DNA of 64,000 bases from Chloranthus sessilifolius (Eukaryota; Streptophyta; Magnoliopsida; Chloranthales; Chloranthaceae). A model generated the notes under the pieces. It had not been told where the DNA came from. It made no database searches and saw only the letters and a list, made by a program, of their open reading frames with translations. The stretch spans positions 73,302,671 through 73,366,670 of the forward strand of contig CM037598.1 of assembly GCA_021018995.1 (NCBI GenBank). Direction: 5' to 3'. The translations under genes and the position numbers were made by a program. Positions 21,691-34,047 of this stretch are shown in pieces; the stretch's first letter is position 1, and the number at the start of each line of letters is the position of its first letter.

Positions 21691-23395
21691 AGATTATGGA
21701 AATGGTAGGTGTATCCATATTCCATAGTTAGAAAAATCGCAGAAGTTTGAAAAAGTTGCAAATAATTCTTGAATTTAAGGTTCTGTGAATTAATCTTGAA
21801 TTACTCTCTGAATTTTTTTTAAATTCCTGTATTTTTAAAATTTGCGTATTTTTTAATAAATCATGATTTTTAATATTTTAAAAAAAATTATACTTTTAAG
21901 TTTTAAGTCTTATTTTTTTATTATTATTTATATTTCTCTCCAATTTTTCTTCCAAATATTTCACTGAACTTGCTGAAATTTGGTGGGTTTTTTTATTTAT
22001 TTTAACATCGCCCAATTATTTTTGAAACCTCGACTTGGTGACTATGTATCGGCCTGTACACCACCTGTGGTGAATGGGTCATCCATTTTGCCAGATTTGA
22101 ATGTAAGACTTCAGTCTTCCTAACCAATCTCTCTCTCTCTCTCTGGAATTCGTAAGGGTCCTTTTATTCTATTAGTCTTAGGTACCGGGCCCGAGTGTCA
22201 GGGGACTTCATATTTGGGTCAATTTTTTGGATATGAGCCAAACGCAATTAGGTGTGTCATGATCTAAATCTTTAGTGCAAAATACTAGGAGAAAAAATGA
22301 GCCAAATGACTTCTAAAATTAAAACGCTAACCTATGTAAAAATGGTTACACTTAATGCACATACAAACTATTACACGTAATAGCGAAAAAACACAGATTG
22401 AGGCTACCCGCAATCAGTGGAAGTTCATTTTGGGCATTTTACTGATTTTGTGTTAAAAAATATCAAGGGTGGATTACCCAGTCGGGTCCCAACTCTTTGT
22501 AATCAACCCACCGGTGTCCCAACTTCATGAAATGACCCATCAGGGTCTTGACCCTAAACTTTCTTTATTATTTACCTGCAAGGGTCTGAAAATTCTGCAC
22601 ATGTATTTTTTTCAGTTTAAGTTAAACTATAGAGGACCAAAATAACCTAACATGAATTACTAAAACACCCATCCTTCCATAACTAGAAGGTTGGTATTTT
22701 CTCTGCTATCCATCTTCTTCCTGTTGACGATTTTGGGTTTCCTCTTCTCTTCATCTTCTTCTTGTAAAGATAGCATATTCCTTTTATTTTGCAGTACGAA
22801 AAAACTCGACGCTGCTTGCTACTCCATTATTTGAATCAGGTATGTCTGGGTAGCTCTTATTTTGAATATATGAATCTTCATTAAAGCAATGAGCAGAGAT
22901 CTGAAAACCCACCTCTCTTACCGCTATTTTCATGAACATTAAAAGCATTAAGATCCCATATAGCCCCAACCCCCTCTTCCCTTCATCTTCTTCTTTGCTG
23001 ACGAAGCAAGAGGGAGAAGTGTGTTGCTGTCGTCTCTGCAAACTTTCAACATTGGTCGATGTTGCATCTTCTTTCGATCACGTACGTCTAAGATTTTCTG
23101 TGTGCACATCTCCAGCCGTCTTGTAAACTCATAAGAGCAACTCATAAAATACTGTGATAGTAATGTTACCCTAAATGTCCAACCTTTCTTTTAATGAATG
23201 GCTTGTTTGAGCTATATACAAATGTAGTAATGTTGTCCTAAATGTTGAATCTTTGTTTTAATGAATGACTTATTTGATGTAGATAGAAATGTAATAATAC
23301 TGTCCTAAATACTTAACCTTTATATTGAATGCTTGTTTGAGGTAGATAGAAATGTAGTAATGTTGCCCTAAACTCATAAATGCTTGTTTTTAGAG
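21691..23395. other. Non-coding spacer upstream of the 134-bp array
   Basis: AT-rich DNA with a (CT)n run near 22130 and CT-rich leader-like DNA around 22690-23050. Three related ~60-bp stretches around AATGTAGTAATGTT occur at 23160-23390. This could hold the 5' exons or promoter of the Ulp1/GRF gene, but no exon is convincing. Confidence 0.4.
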
Positions 23396-24745
23396 ATAAT
23401 TACTGATCGGGGTAATTATCTCACATCAGTACATTATTATTTGATATCAATCATTTGATATTCTGACATCAGTACTTGACAGTATTTTGTAACTCATGCA
23501 GGTCAGAATATAGTTTAATTCTGAGAATGAGCCTGATATCAGTCCTGCAATGTCTCACATTAGTACATTATTGTCTGATATCAGTTCATTAATGTCCTCA
23601 CATCAGTCCATTATTGTCTGATATTAGTCCTTTGATGTTCTCACATTAGTACTTGACAGTATTTTATAACCCATGCAGATCAGAATGTTGTTTAATGTTG
23701 ACAATGAGTTTAATATCAGTCTTGCACTATCTCACATTAATATATTATTGTCTGATATCAGTCCCTTAATATTCTCACATCAATACTTGACAGTATTTTA
23801 TAACTCATGCAGGTCAGAATATTGTTTAATGCTGACAATGAGTTTAATACCAGTCCTGCACTGTCACACATCAATACATTATTGTCTGATACCAGTCCCT
23901 TAATGTTCTCACATCAGTACTTGACAGTATTTTGTAACCCATGCAGGTCAGAATATTATTTAATGCTGACAATGAGTCTGATATTAGTCTTGTACTGTCT
24001 CATATCAATACATTATTGTCTGATATCAGTCCCTTAATGTTCTCACATCAATACTTGACAGTATTTTGTAACCCATGCAGGTCAGAATATTGTTTAATGC
24101 TGACAATAAGTCTAATGTCAGTCATGCACTGTCGCACATCAATATATTATTGTCTGATATCAATTCCTTAATGTTCTCACATCAGTACTTGACAGTATTT
24201 TGTAACCCATGCATGTCTGAATATTATTTAATGTTGACAATGAGTCTAATATCAGTATTGCACTGTCTCACATCAATACATTATGGTTTGATATCAGTCC
24301 CTTAATATTCTCACATAAGTACTTGACAATATTTTATAACCCATGCAGGTCAAAATGTTGTTTAATGCTGACAATGAGTCTAATATCAGTCTTGCACTGT
24401 CTCACATCAATACATTATTGTTTGATACCAGTCCCTTAATATTCTTACATCAGTACTTGATAGAATTTTATAACCCATGCAGGTCAGAATGTTGTTTAAT
24501 GCTGACAATGAGTCTAATATTAGTCTTACACTATCTCACATCAATACATTATTGTCTGATATCAGTCCCTTAATGTTCTCACATCAGTACTTGATAGTAA
24601 TTTGTAACTCATGCAAGTCTGAATGTTGTTTAATGCTGACAATGAGTCTAATATCAGTCCTGCACTGTCTTACATGAATACATTATTGTCTGATACCAAT
24701 CCCCTAATATTCTCACATCAGTACTTGATAGTATTGAATAACTTG
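23396..24745 (+). repeat. 134-bp tandem array (8 regular units plus a longer first unit)
   Basis: The anchor ATGCAGGTCAGAATNTT recurs at 23673, 23807, 23941, 24075, 24209, 24343, 24477 and 24611, always 134 bp apart. An earlier unit starts at 23496 and is 177 bp long, 43 bp more, which suggests an internal sub-period of about 44 bp (ATCAGT / CACATCA motifs). Overlapping ~76-codon frames in each unit are a by-product: 134 is not divisible by three and no frame crosses units. Confidence 0.95.
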
Positions 24746-26454
24746 GTCTCATATGAGTCACTCACGACAAACTGTTAATGTCATTAATTTTTGAAAAATG
24801 ACAGTTAATATTAGGGAAATTTGTTTATTGTTGTAAGTATATTTATTGATTTTTTGTATGAATTATGTTAGGTCTGTTATGAGACTGTCGTAGTCTTCAA
24901 AGAGGCCGTATTGTCTAAGATCGGTCTTGTAGCTGAATTTGCTCATGGTAAACTGTAAATGCATTTATTTTTTTGAAAACTTTCTGGCACATGTTCATAA
25001 ATGAATTATAATATAATATTATAAATTATACACAGGAGGATAAAATTTCATGTTTTATCCTTAGGGTCTCTACTCTGATAGCTGCTTTATCACCTGTGGA
25101 GCTTGATGCTCTTAGTTTAACTGCAGTGAATCCTCTTTTTCGTCTAATAGATATTCCTATAATCAACGAGCTGATATATATATTAATAGAAAATTTTGAT
25201 TATGAGTCTGAGAGGTTCTCCATTGGCGGCCGTACTGTTGGTTTTCCCTTGCTAGAAATATCCGCTTTACTTGGTCTTAAGCATGTTGGAATTATCCCTG
25301 GAACTCTGGGGGAAGGTTCGAATGTCTAAAATGAAGACATCAATTTCTTTTATATGAAATATTTTAGTCGAGTAGGTAGTATTAGTGTCGGTGAAATAGA
25401 AAAGGCAGTGACTGTTGCTAGTATAGAGAAAGAGAGAGTTGATTTTACTCGTCTCACCTTATTACATATTCTTGCGACATTCATGATAGCGAATAGCTTT
25501 AAGACAATTGAAAAAACATATGTGAGATTAGTCTATAATATCGAGTACTTCAACAGAATTGTATGGGGACGGGTTACTCATACATGTTTGTTAAAATCCC
25601 TTCGATCTGTCGCTTTAAATTTTAAGATGAGCGGTGTGCATACCAATCTTGATGAATGTACCTTTGCATTACAGGTTAGCTATTGTCTTTGTAAATGTTA
25701 TCCATTTGCATACCGTTTACCGCATAATAGACATATTTCCTAATAAATCTTTAGTTTGTGATTTGTTTTAGATTTAGGCATACGAGCACTTCCCGACCAT
25801 AGCACCGACTTCAATTATCGATGATTTTTCAAGATATAAGAAGTATATCTCAGTAAAAAGTCATCATTGGAAGTATTACATTACGAGGCTTAATAATCCT
25901 AAGGTATTATTGGTGTAAACCTCAACCAATTCCATTTTATAGCTTTGAATAAATGAAGAAGTCACTTCTTCTGATAACTTGGTCTCACCCTCCTGATAAC
26001 ATAGCCACAGATAATTTCAAATTTTGAATTCACTGATCTTGAATTACTAGAAGAAATGATCCAGGATGGGATTAATGATTATGTTGGTTGCGAATTCAAT
26101 CGTCTTCAACTCCTAGAAATGTCTTCCAAAGAATAAGGTAGTCGAATCACAGCATTGGAGAAGTTTAACAACAAACTTGTTCAACAAGTTCGAAGACAGA
26201 AGAAGTTAAACAGTGATCTAAGGAAGGGCCTAAAATTGTTAGAGTTGGAGTTTACAATTTTAAAGGTAAGCTACTTACTATAAGTTATTATTATTTATTA
26301 TAATATTTTTAAAATCTAACTGATAGATTAATATTGTAAAATAGGGCCAACGTAAAGAGTACGATTTCAAATCCTCTCCCAATCGCAATAAAGATGTGGA
26401 AAGGAGTAGTTTTACTGAAAAGAATGACGTCCAAAATATAAGTTATTCCACTAA

Positions 26455-26640
26455 CTCACCAAGGGATAGTGAAGTGAAAGGCAAAGAAAAAGTGCAAATC
26501 CCTCGGGAGAGTGACGTGAAGGTCAAGGAAAAAGTGCAAGTCCCTTGGGATAGTGACGTCAAGGGCAAGGAAAAAGTGCAAGTCCTTTGGGATAGTGACA
26601 CGAAAGGCAAGGAAAAAGTACAAGTCCCTCGGGATACTTG
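26455..26640 (+). repeat. Four 42-bp coding repeats (14 residues)
   Basis: The unit SDVKGKEKVQVPWD and variants is repeated four times in frame. It is lysine-rich and likely unstructured, in the linker before the protease domain. Confidence 0.9.
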
Positions 26641-27559
26641 TAACCGAAATAAGGTTAGTTAAAATATATGTATGCCCATGAAATTAGAGTCGATCACTAT
26701 TGACCCTCATACTGATGGAATGGGTCATACTTCTAAGATAATAGATGATGGAAAGAGGAATTGTGAAGAAACATTTATAGAAGATAAGTGTGAATTGCCT
26801 CATGTATCATTCAAAGGTAATAAGGATGATCATCCGATACATGCATCCTTGAAAGAAGATGAGGGGGGAATTGCTAATGTAGAAAATGAAGAGCATATGT
26901 CTTTCGTTGTTCTTACTGATGAAATGATGTGGATTTCAGAGATGCTAGCCGATCAAACATCCATGATAGAAGACGATGATAGAGAATTTGTCGGAGAGAT
27001 GAGAGAAGAATCTATAAAGGAAACCAGAGTTACATCAACACCCAATAACAATAAAAAGGAACCACTTGGCATTAGTGAAACCAAGTCAGCGGGTGTAATG
27101 GATACTTACAAGCTATTGTGGGCTAGTTTAAGAGGCCGAGTTACTCCACAAATGACATCGGTAAATAATTTTGAGGGATCTTCGTAAACCCCATTACCAC
27201 CGGCCACTTCATCTTACCGATCAACCCCACAAGGTTAATCTTTCGAATGTCCACTCCCAAATACACGTACCTCTACAGTGGGTAATAAACGAACCCTCAA
27301 AAGCAACTTCGGAGAAAATGGAAAGGTGATCTCTGTAAATACTGAAATTAAAATTTTTTATGATTTTAAGAGTATAAGTTTCCAATGTATTTAATCATAG
27401 GGTATACATGTAGGAAAGGTCGAAGAGAAGAAGGTCTGATACTAAATCTACAACCAAGAGACCACCTCCAAAGGGTGCGCTGAAGGTGAATGATCAATTA
27501 GCTAATGTAAATGTTCAAACATATATGTTAAATTTAATTGAACGTTTATTAATTTGTAT

Positions 27560-28819
27560 ATGTGTCCTATCCACAGAAGGACTACGACGGTTTTCACTGG
27601 CCTATGAAACCACTAACACAGAATGATAAATATGAGATAGATAATGCTCTCAATGATGGCCCCGTGGAGTAAGGTTTCACCCCTTTGAAAGTTATTGAGT
27701 TATAGTTAATGTAATTCAATTCTTCTTTTGACAACCTATGTGGCTTTACAGACGTGAGATTCACGTGACTGATAGACTGTCCATCACGGCGAAGAACTTA
27801 TTCTCAATTTATGGTACTAATTAGCTTGACAGTGAAGTAAGGCTAATATTCTAAAAGGCACACATGCTTATATTCATAGAGTCGTCCGTCTGATATACAT
27901 AGGTCGTCTGACGTCAGTCAATCCGATGATCCTATTCTTTTATAAAGTACATATCTTTATTAGTATTCATTAGGGTGATATGTAACTTTATTTTATAGGC
28001 AATTGACGCCTACTTTATCTTAATGAAGAAACGAGAGAATGATCATAACAAGAAATTTATAAAGAGTCATTTCTTCTCAACATATTTTATCGTAAGAGTC
28101 CAATTATTTATTTTCACTTCTTATAATTTGTAATTATCTCATAAACCCATTTCATATTTTATTTAGATGAGATTGAAAGAATCGTTGGCCAAAGACGAAG
28201 CCGATATGAACAAAAACCTTATCGCTTGGACTTCACCTTAGGCACTAGGATATAAAATAAGTGAATGTGAGAAGGTAATTAGATAAATTTTAGAGGTTTC
28301 CTTCGTACTTGTACTATTGCTAGCATCTGTCACTCGTCTTAACTAAAATATGGCGTCACTTAACAGGTTTATCTTCCCGTCAATAGAGACTATCACTAGT
28401 CTTTGTTCATATTATACATGAAGGAGAGGAAAGTTGAGTATTTAGACTCGTCTAGTGGACAAAGTGATAGTGTCCATTGTCCGAACATTGTAAACATATT
28501 GGTACGTATATGTTTCAACTCTAGATCTTTATTTTTACATGTCAAATTAATAAGATTTCAGTATTCTTAAATGCAGAAAAATGTTCTTTTTAAGATCCTA
28601 GCTCAACAAGGTGACGATAATATCGATGTCAGAGATTGGCTGTTTACTAGACCGATTGCTATTCTGCATCAAACAAATTACTTTGATTGTGGAGTCTTTA
28701 TGATAAAGTACATTGACTACGTATCCAGTGGGCTTAGTTTCGATTTTGATCAATGTCATATGCCTTACTTTAGAGATAGGATTATGCTAGAGTTACTTAG
28801 AGGAGAAGCCAAACCTTGA
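27560..28819 (+). pseudogene. Ulp1/C48 protease domain with nonsense codons at conserved Trp positions
   Basis: Conserved blocks can be read across exons: DGFHWPMKPL, DRLSITAKNLFSIYGTN then stop then LDSE (27822-27824), AIDAYFILMKKR, VYLPVNRDYH then stop then SLF (28397-28399), KERKVEYLDS, and HQTNYFDCGVFMIKYID. The catalytic His (28394-28396), the Asp in YLDS and the Cys in DCG (28688-28690) are all present. Both stops are TAG where family members have Trp (TGG), one of them directly after the catalytic His. The protease cleaves SUMO-like conjugates in this family; this copy cannot be made full length. Confidence 0.75.
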
Positions 28820-29207
28820 CAAATTTTGATATAAAATGATCCGGTCTTTTGTATCATATGATACTTTTTTCTGACCACATCAAACACGTACTAGTTTATC
28901 AATATGTTCATCAATAATGAAATATATTTTTTGAAACTGAACTATGAGTTCTTAAGACTTTATTTGACTTGCACTGTCATGTAGCAATTCTAAGTTTATT
29001 CTTTTCTGTAAAGTATTCTTCAATTAAATTATATTTGTACTGTCATTTACGATTATCGCATTTATTCTCTATTGTATGGTCAATTTAGTTACAATTGTAT
29101 CTCAAATCTTTATACACAGAAGCTGAAATAGACGTGTATTTTGGTTGTGAAATGTATGGACATTAGATAAAAGATTATTCGCAAAAGAAGATCGTTGATG
29201 AAAAGAG

Positions 29208-29495
29208 TGCACCCCTATGTTACTGTAAAAAACCAGCAGTGCTTCTGGTTTTAAACTCTAACAGGAATCCCAATCGTAAATATTATAAGTGTTACCATTG
29301 TGGGTTCTTCAGATGGGAGGACGAATGTTTGAGATTTGTAAATCGGACCATCGGGTACGATAAAACGATTCACTTGGACGTGCACGTCCTCTTTGCTACT
29401 GCCAGAAGCAATCAACGCTGCGAGCTACAAACTCCCTCAAGAATCTCGGGCGTAAGTACTTTACATGTTATCAATGTGAGTACTTTAGTTGGTTG
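29208..29495 (+). pseudogene. Tandem GRF-type zinc fingers
   Basis: Two copies of the same fold: LCYCKKPAV, NRKYYKCYHCGFFRWEDE (about 29215-29325) and LCYCQKQST, GRKYFTCYQCEYFSWLDE (about 29381-29491). Each has C-x-C, an Arg, then C-x2-C and W-x-D-E. GRF fingers bind single-stranded nucleic acid in known proteins. The second copy lies in another frame from the first, so an intron or frameshift separates them. Confidence 0.8.
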
Positions 29496-29616
29496 GACGA
29501 AATTTTCTGACCCTCGGTGCCGGCGTAAAGGTTGGAGAACATTGAACGAAGAGCTCTCCAAAAAATTTGAGGTGACTACGTCAATAAACAGTAAAGAAAA
29601 AGGAAGTTTTCCTTGA

Positions 29617-29985
29617 TTTAGGGTTATCTACATATTTTGGTTAGCTTTATTTGTGATTATTTAATAATTTTGTGACGAGGGCGTATATAATTTCTTGAAA
29701 GTCATTTGTAGAAGTAAATGTAGTCTACTACCATATTATTGTAAAGGTGCGTACTACTATAAACTTTTTCAAATTTTATTTGACTGATTTGGATATACAT
29801 GCAACTAATGTGCCAGATGAGATGACTAAAATTATCTAAAATTATTGGTGGGTCTTAATAGTTTTAAGAAAAAATAGAAGCATATTTCAGGTCTCTAATA
29901 GAAGCCGAGGTATATTATCATGCATATATATATGTCTGTGTGTGAACTAGGGTGTCTTCTTTCAATTCGATGATATTCAATCAAT
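29617..29985. other. Non-coding 3' flank of the Ulp1/GRF gene
   Basis: AT-rich, without frames or visible repeats; the 259-bp array begins near its end. Confidence 0.5.
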
Positions 29986-32092
29986 TCCTCAACGGCCTAG
30001 TGGACTCACATGAGTCTCTGTGGGACTTATAAGTGTCCGTTAAAGACTCATGTGAGACCCAACACAGTTAAATTGCTTATTGGTACGTCACTGTATCAGA
30101 CTATAACGTGACTATTGGTATGCCACTATTATCGCACTATATCATGACTGATCTCATTGTCTATCATATTTGGATCCTACATGTCTCACGTCAGTCTAAC
30201 CTGGACTTATAAGGGTTAGTAAATGACTCATAACAGACCCACTCATGAAAATTGGTAATTGGTACATTACTGCTATCAGACTATACCCAATTTGATGTCA
30301 TTGACTATCAGATTGGGAGCCTACATTTCTCACATGAGTCCTGCTTGGACTTATAAGAGTCAATAAATTACTCATATGTGGCCCAGTAATGTCAAATCTC
30401 CATTTGTACATCACTGACAGACGACTAACTTGACTGGTCGAAATTCATATCATATTTAGATTACAGGTCTCACATTAGACTAACTTGGACTACAGGTCTC
30501 AGTAAATGACTCATACCAGACCCACTCATGAAAAATGTTTATTGGTACATTACCGCTATCAGACTATAACTATTGATGTCATTGACTCTCAGATTGTGAG
30601 AGGATATGTCTCACATTAGTCTCTGTTGGACTTATATGAGTGAGTAAATGACTCATATGTGACCAAGTCATGTAGAATCATAAGCCAGTACCTCAAAGTT
30701 GACTATTAGATTTGAAGCCTACAGATCTAACATGAGACTCACCTGGACTTATATGAGTCAGTAAATGACTCATACCAGACCAAGTCATGCAATATCCCTA
30801 TTGGTACTTCAATGCTCGCAGTGTTCAATATGACTATATCATCGTCTATCATATTTGGATCATGTCAGTCTAACCTGGACTTATAAGAGTCAGTAAATGA
30901 CACCAAGCACAGACCCACTCATGGCAAATCTCCATTGGTACATCACCGTTATCATATTAAAACTTGAATGATGTCATTGACAATCAGATTTAAAGTATAC
31001 AGGTCTAACATGAGACTTACTTGGACTTATATGAGTCAGTAAATGACTCATACCAGTGTCACTCATAAAAATTGGTTATTGGTACATTACCGCTATCAGA
31101 CTATAACTATTGATGTCATTGACTATCAGATTGGGAGTGGATATGTCTCACATGAGTCTCTCTTAGACTTATATGAGTGAGTAAATGATTCATATGTGAC
31201 TAAGTCATATAAAATCATAAGCCAGTACCTCAAAGTTGACTATCAGATTTGAAACATATAGGTATAACATGAGACTTACTTTGACTTATATGAGTCAGTA
31301 AATGACTCATACCAGTGTCACTCATGAAAAATGGTTATTGGTACATTACCGCTATCAGACTATAGGTATTGATGTCATTGACTATCAGATTGGGAACTGA
31401 CATGTCTCACATGAGTCTCTCTTAGGCTTATATGAGTGAATAAATGACTCATATGTGACCAAGTCATGCAAAATCATAAGCCAGTACCTCAAAGTTGACT
31501 ATCAAATTTGAAGCATACATGTCTAACATGAGACTTGGACTTATATGAGTCAGTAAATGACTCATACCAGTGCCACTCATAAAAAATGGTTATTGGTACA
31601 TTATCGCTATCAGATTATAACTATTGATGTCATTCGCTATCAAATTGGGAGTGGACATGTCTCACATAAGTCTCTCTTGGACTTATATGAGTGAGTAAAT
31701 GACTCATATGTGATCAAGGCATGCAAAATCATAAGCCAATATCTCCAAGTTGACTATCAGATTTGAAGCCTACATGTCTAACATGAGACTCACCTGGACT
31801 TATATAAGCTAGTAAATGACTCATATCAATCCCACTCATGAAAAATGGTTATTGGTACATTACCACTATCAGACTATAACTATTGATATTATTGACTATC
31901 AGATTGGGAGCGGCCATGTCTCACATGAGTCTCTCTTAGACTTATACGAGTGAGTAAATGACTCATATGTGACCAAGTCATACAAAATCATAAGCCAATA
32001 CCTCAAAGTTGACCATCAGATTTGAAGCTTACAGGTCTAACATGAGACTCACCTGGACTTATATAAGCCAATAAATGACTCATATCAGTCCC
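29986..32092. repeat. 259-bp tandem array, degenerate at its left end
   Basis: The segment TACCAGTGTCACTCAT recurs at 31051, 31310, 31565, 31824 and 32083 (spacing 259, 255, 259, 259) with degraded copies back to about 29990, roughly eight units. Sub-motifs GAGTCAGTAAATGACTCAT and ACATGAGTCTC occur in each. The array is cut at 32092 by LTR C. Not coding. Confidence 0.92.
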
Positions 32093-32852
32093 TGTGACAA
32101 CCCGACGTTTCCCTTCTTTCAATATTGGAAACGTCGCGTCATCGAATCACCTAACATGATCCTTTCATCTAAGGGGTCATTTCGTGTACAAAGTTATTGC
32201 AAATGCGGAAGCAATGAATTTACTCCGATAGTTGATAATATGACAAAATAACTGATTTTCTACTTATCTAAACAGAACTAGCATGAGTATAAACAAAACA
32301 AAAGATCTGATGTATAGCTTTCCACTGATGACGGTCACCCGTCATCTAAACAATGGAAAGAAAACCTATACATCCTAACACATAATATCTAAAACTACCA
32401 TATATAAGTTTTACAAGTCTTTAAAGTTTATCTATCTCTACCTCTCTCTCTATCTCTCTCAAATCCCAAAGCTACAAACCTATTTTGGGAAGAACTCTTC
32501 GGCGAAATCGTCTTCGTCGTCTTCATCGTCGTCGTCTTCTCCCTCTTCCTCGTTGGGCATGTACGTAAAATCTGCAGCGTGCTCCGGATCAGGCTCTGCA
32601 GCTAAGACATTTAAGTCGTGGAATGAGCTATTATCAAAGCTCAGTAGAGAATATTACATTGCTAGCATATATGAAAAGTTTATCATATTCTCATTGGGAA
32701 GCATAAGGAATATGACTTTTAGTATGATATGACTAATAAAATATGCTAATAATATAGTATGCTGATATACTAGATGAACACATGATGCAATAAGTATGAG
32801 GAATAAACTAAAACAAGATATACATGTAGGCGAAAACAGGAGAACAATAAAG

Positions 32853-33019
32853 TCAAGCTCCCGAGTTAACGAGATCTCTTGTCAAGCTCCCGAGTTAGCG
32901 GGATCACTTGAACTAAGGAAATCAAGCTCTCGAGTTAGCGGGATCACTTGTTAAGCTCCCGAGTTAGCGGAATCACTTGGACTACAGAATTCAAGCTCCC
33001 GAGTTAGCGGGGTCACTTG
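32853..33019. repeat. Tandem hairpin repeats in LTR C
   Basis: Five units of about 27-30 bp around CAAGCTCCCGAGTTAGCGGG and ATCACTTG. Each can fold: CAAG pairs with CTTG and CCCG with CGGG around AGTTAG. This is the counterpart of the hairpin clusters in LTRs A and B. Confidence 0.85.
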
Positions 33020-33759
33020 TCTCAAGATGAGGTTAGATTATTTGAACGATACCATAGATAGCAAAAATCTAGAAGATGCAATATGACTGATGCATTGGTA
33101 TGAACAAACTTGCATGTTTAAGTTTGAACTATATTTAGCATATCTGAAGTCTATTTCATCTTCTAAACTACCTCTGCATGTAAAGCTATCAAGATTTTTC
33201 GATAGAGATATACTTACTATAGTCTATCTTGATAGAACGAATACTAATAACATTGATATACCCACATTAGCACTTTAGTACTAATATTTATTTCGAGAAA
33301 TAGCACTAATCTTTATATACAGACATTAGCAAACTTCTCTAGGTTCATGTGGTGATAAGAGTACACGCATGTGATTTATACATTAGTTTAAGTAGTTTTA
33401 CAATTTCTATATATATTATGCGAACTACGTGGCAATCCTTGATGAGAATACGACAAAACAAATGATACGGGAACAAGTAAATTCCCTACCTGTCTGTAGA
33501 TTCTTACATGTATTGTAGTCGATGTACGTTCAGGCATCCGAGAACATCACTCTACAATATGTTCTTACAACTACCTAAGTGCACCATGTGGCACCAATCT
33601 ATGATAAATAGAATAGATTTATATTAAAAGTCAGTATTCAACAGATGGGCTCATGGTGTACCTGAGACCTTGAGACCCAAAGATATAATCATCTGGACCC
33701 TTAATGGACCCAAGGTCCAATATGCAAGAAGCACAGCCCAAAACCTCATCTGTTGGAGG

Positions 33760-33884
33760 TTGCCGCGGCAAGCTTCCAGGGTTGCCGCAACAACCCTATG
33801 AGGTTGTTGCGGCAAGCCACTCAGCAGAGTATCTTGCCACGGCAACCCTTTGAGGTTGCCGCGGTAAGCAAGGCTTGCCGTGGT
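33760..33884. repeat. Palindrome array C (core TTGCCGCGGCAA)
   Basis: A perfect copy lies at 33760-33771. Variants follow: GTTGCCGCAACAAC (33781), GTTGTTGCGGCAAG (33803), TTGCCACGGCAA (33834), TTGCCGCGGTAA (33856), CTTGCCGTGG (33874). They stand out in AT-rich DNA. Confidence 0.92.
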
Positions 33885-33938
33885 TTTAGCCTGGCTTCTC
33901 TGGTTTTGGTGTCTTTGTAGCCTTTGTAGCATTGTTTT

Positions 33939-33940
<2 letters not shown>

Positions 33941-33975
<35 letters not shown>

Positions 33976-34004
33976 AACTATGTCTGTTCTGATCTGTTTT
34001 GATA

Positions 34005-34045
<41 letters not shown>
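33941..34045. repeat. (AT)n microsatellites in LTR C
   Basis: Two AT runs (about 33942-33972 and 34007-34044) upstream, in LTR orientation, of palindrome array C. A third run lies at 34804-34831. Confidence 0.95.

Positions 34046-34047
<2 letters not shown>

Larger units (their letters stand above)
24872..29616 (+). pseudogene. Ulp1-type cysteine protease / GRF zinc-finger gene of MULE (Kaonashi-like) type
   Basis: A multi-exon gene. Exon 24872-24947 and exon 25064-25671 give an N-terminal domain (VELDALSLTAVNPLFRLIDI, RTVGFPLLEISALLGLKHVG) resembling the DUF1985/plant-mobile-like N-domain of transposon-borne Ulp1 proteins; exon 25779-25903 continues it (AYEHFPTIAPTS). 26030-27190 is a charged, coil-like linker with four 14-residue repeats. 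27560-28819 is a C48 (Ulp1) protease domain, and 29208-29495 two GRF zinc fingers. Ulp1-like genes are typical cargo of Kaonashi MULEs, but no transposase or terminal repeats are visible, so the element class is an inference. Stops at 25327, 27822 and 28397 and several frame changes show it is dead. Confidence 0.75.

Noticed and set aside
23673..24677. Series of overlapping ~76-codon frames, each starting MQ(V/I)R
   Set aside because: They come from the 134-bp tandem unit. The period is not divisible by three, each frame ends in the next unit, and no domain is seen.
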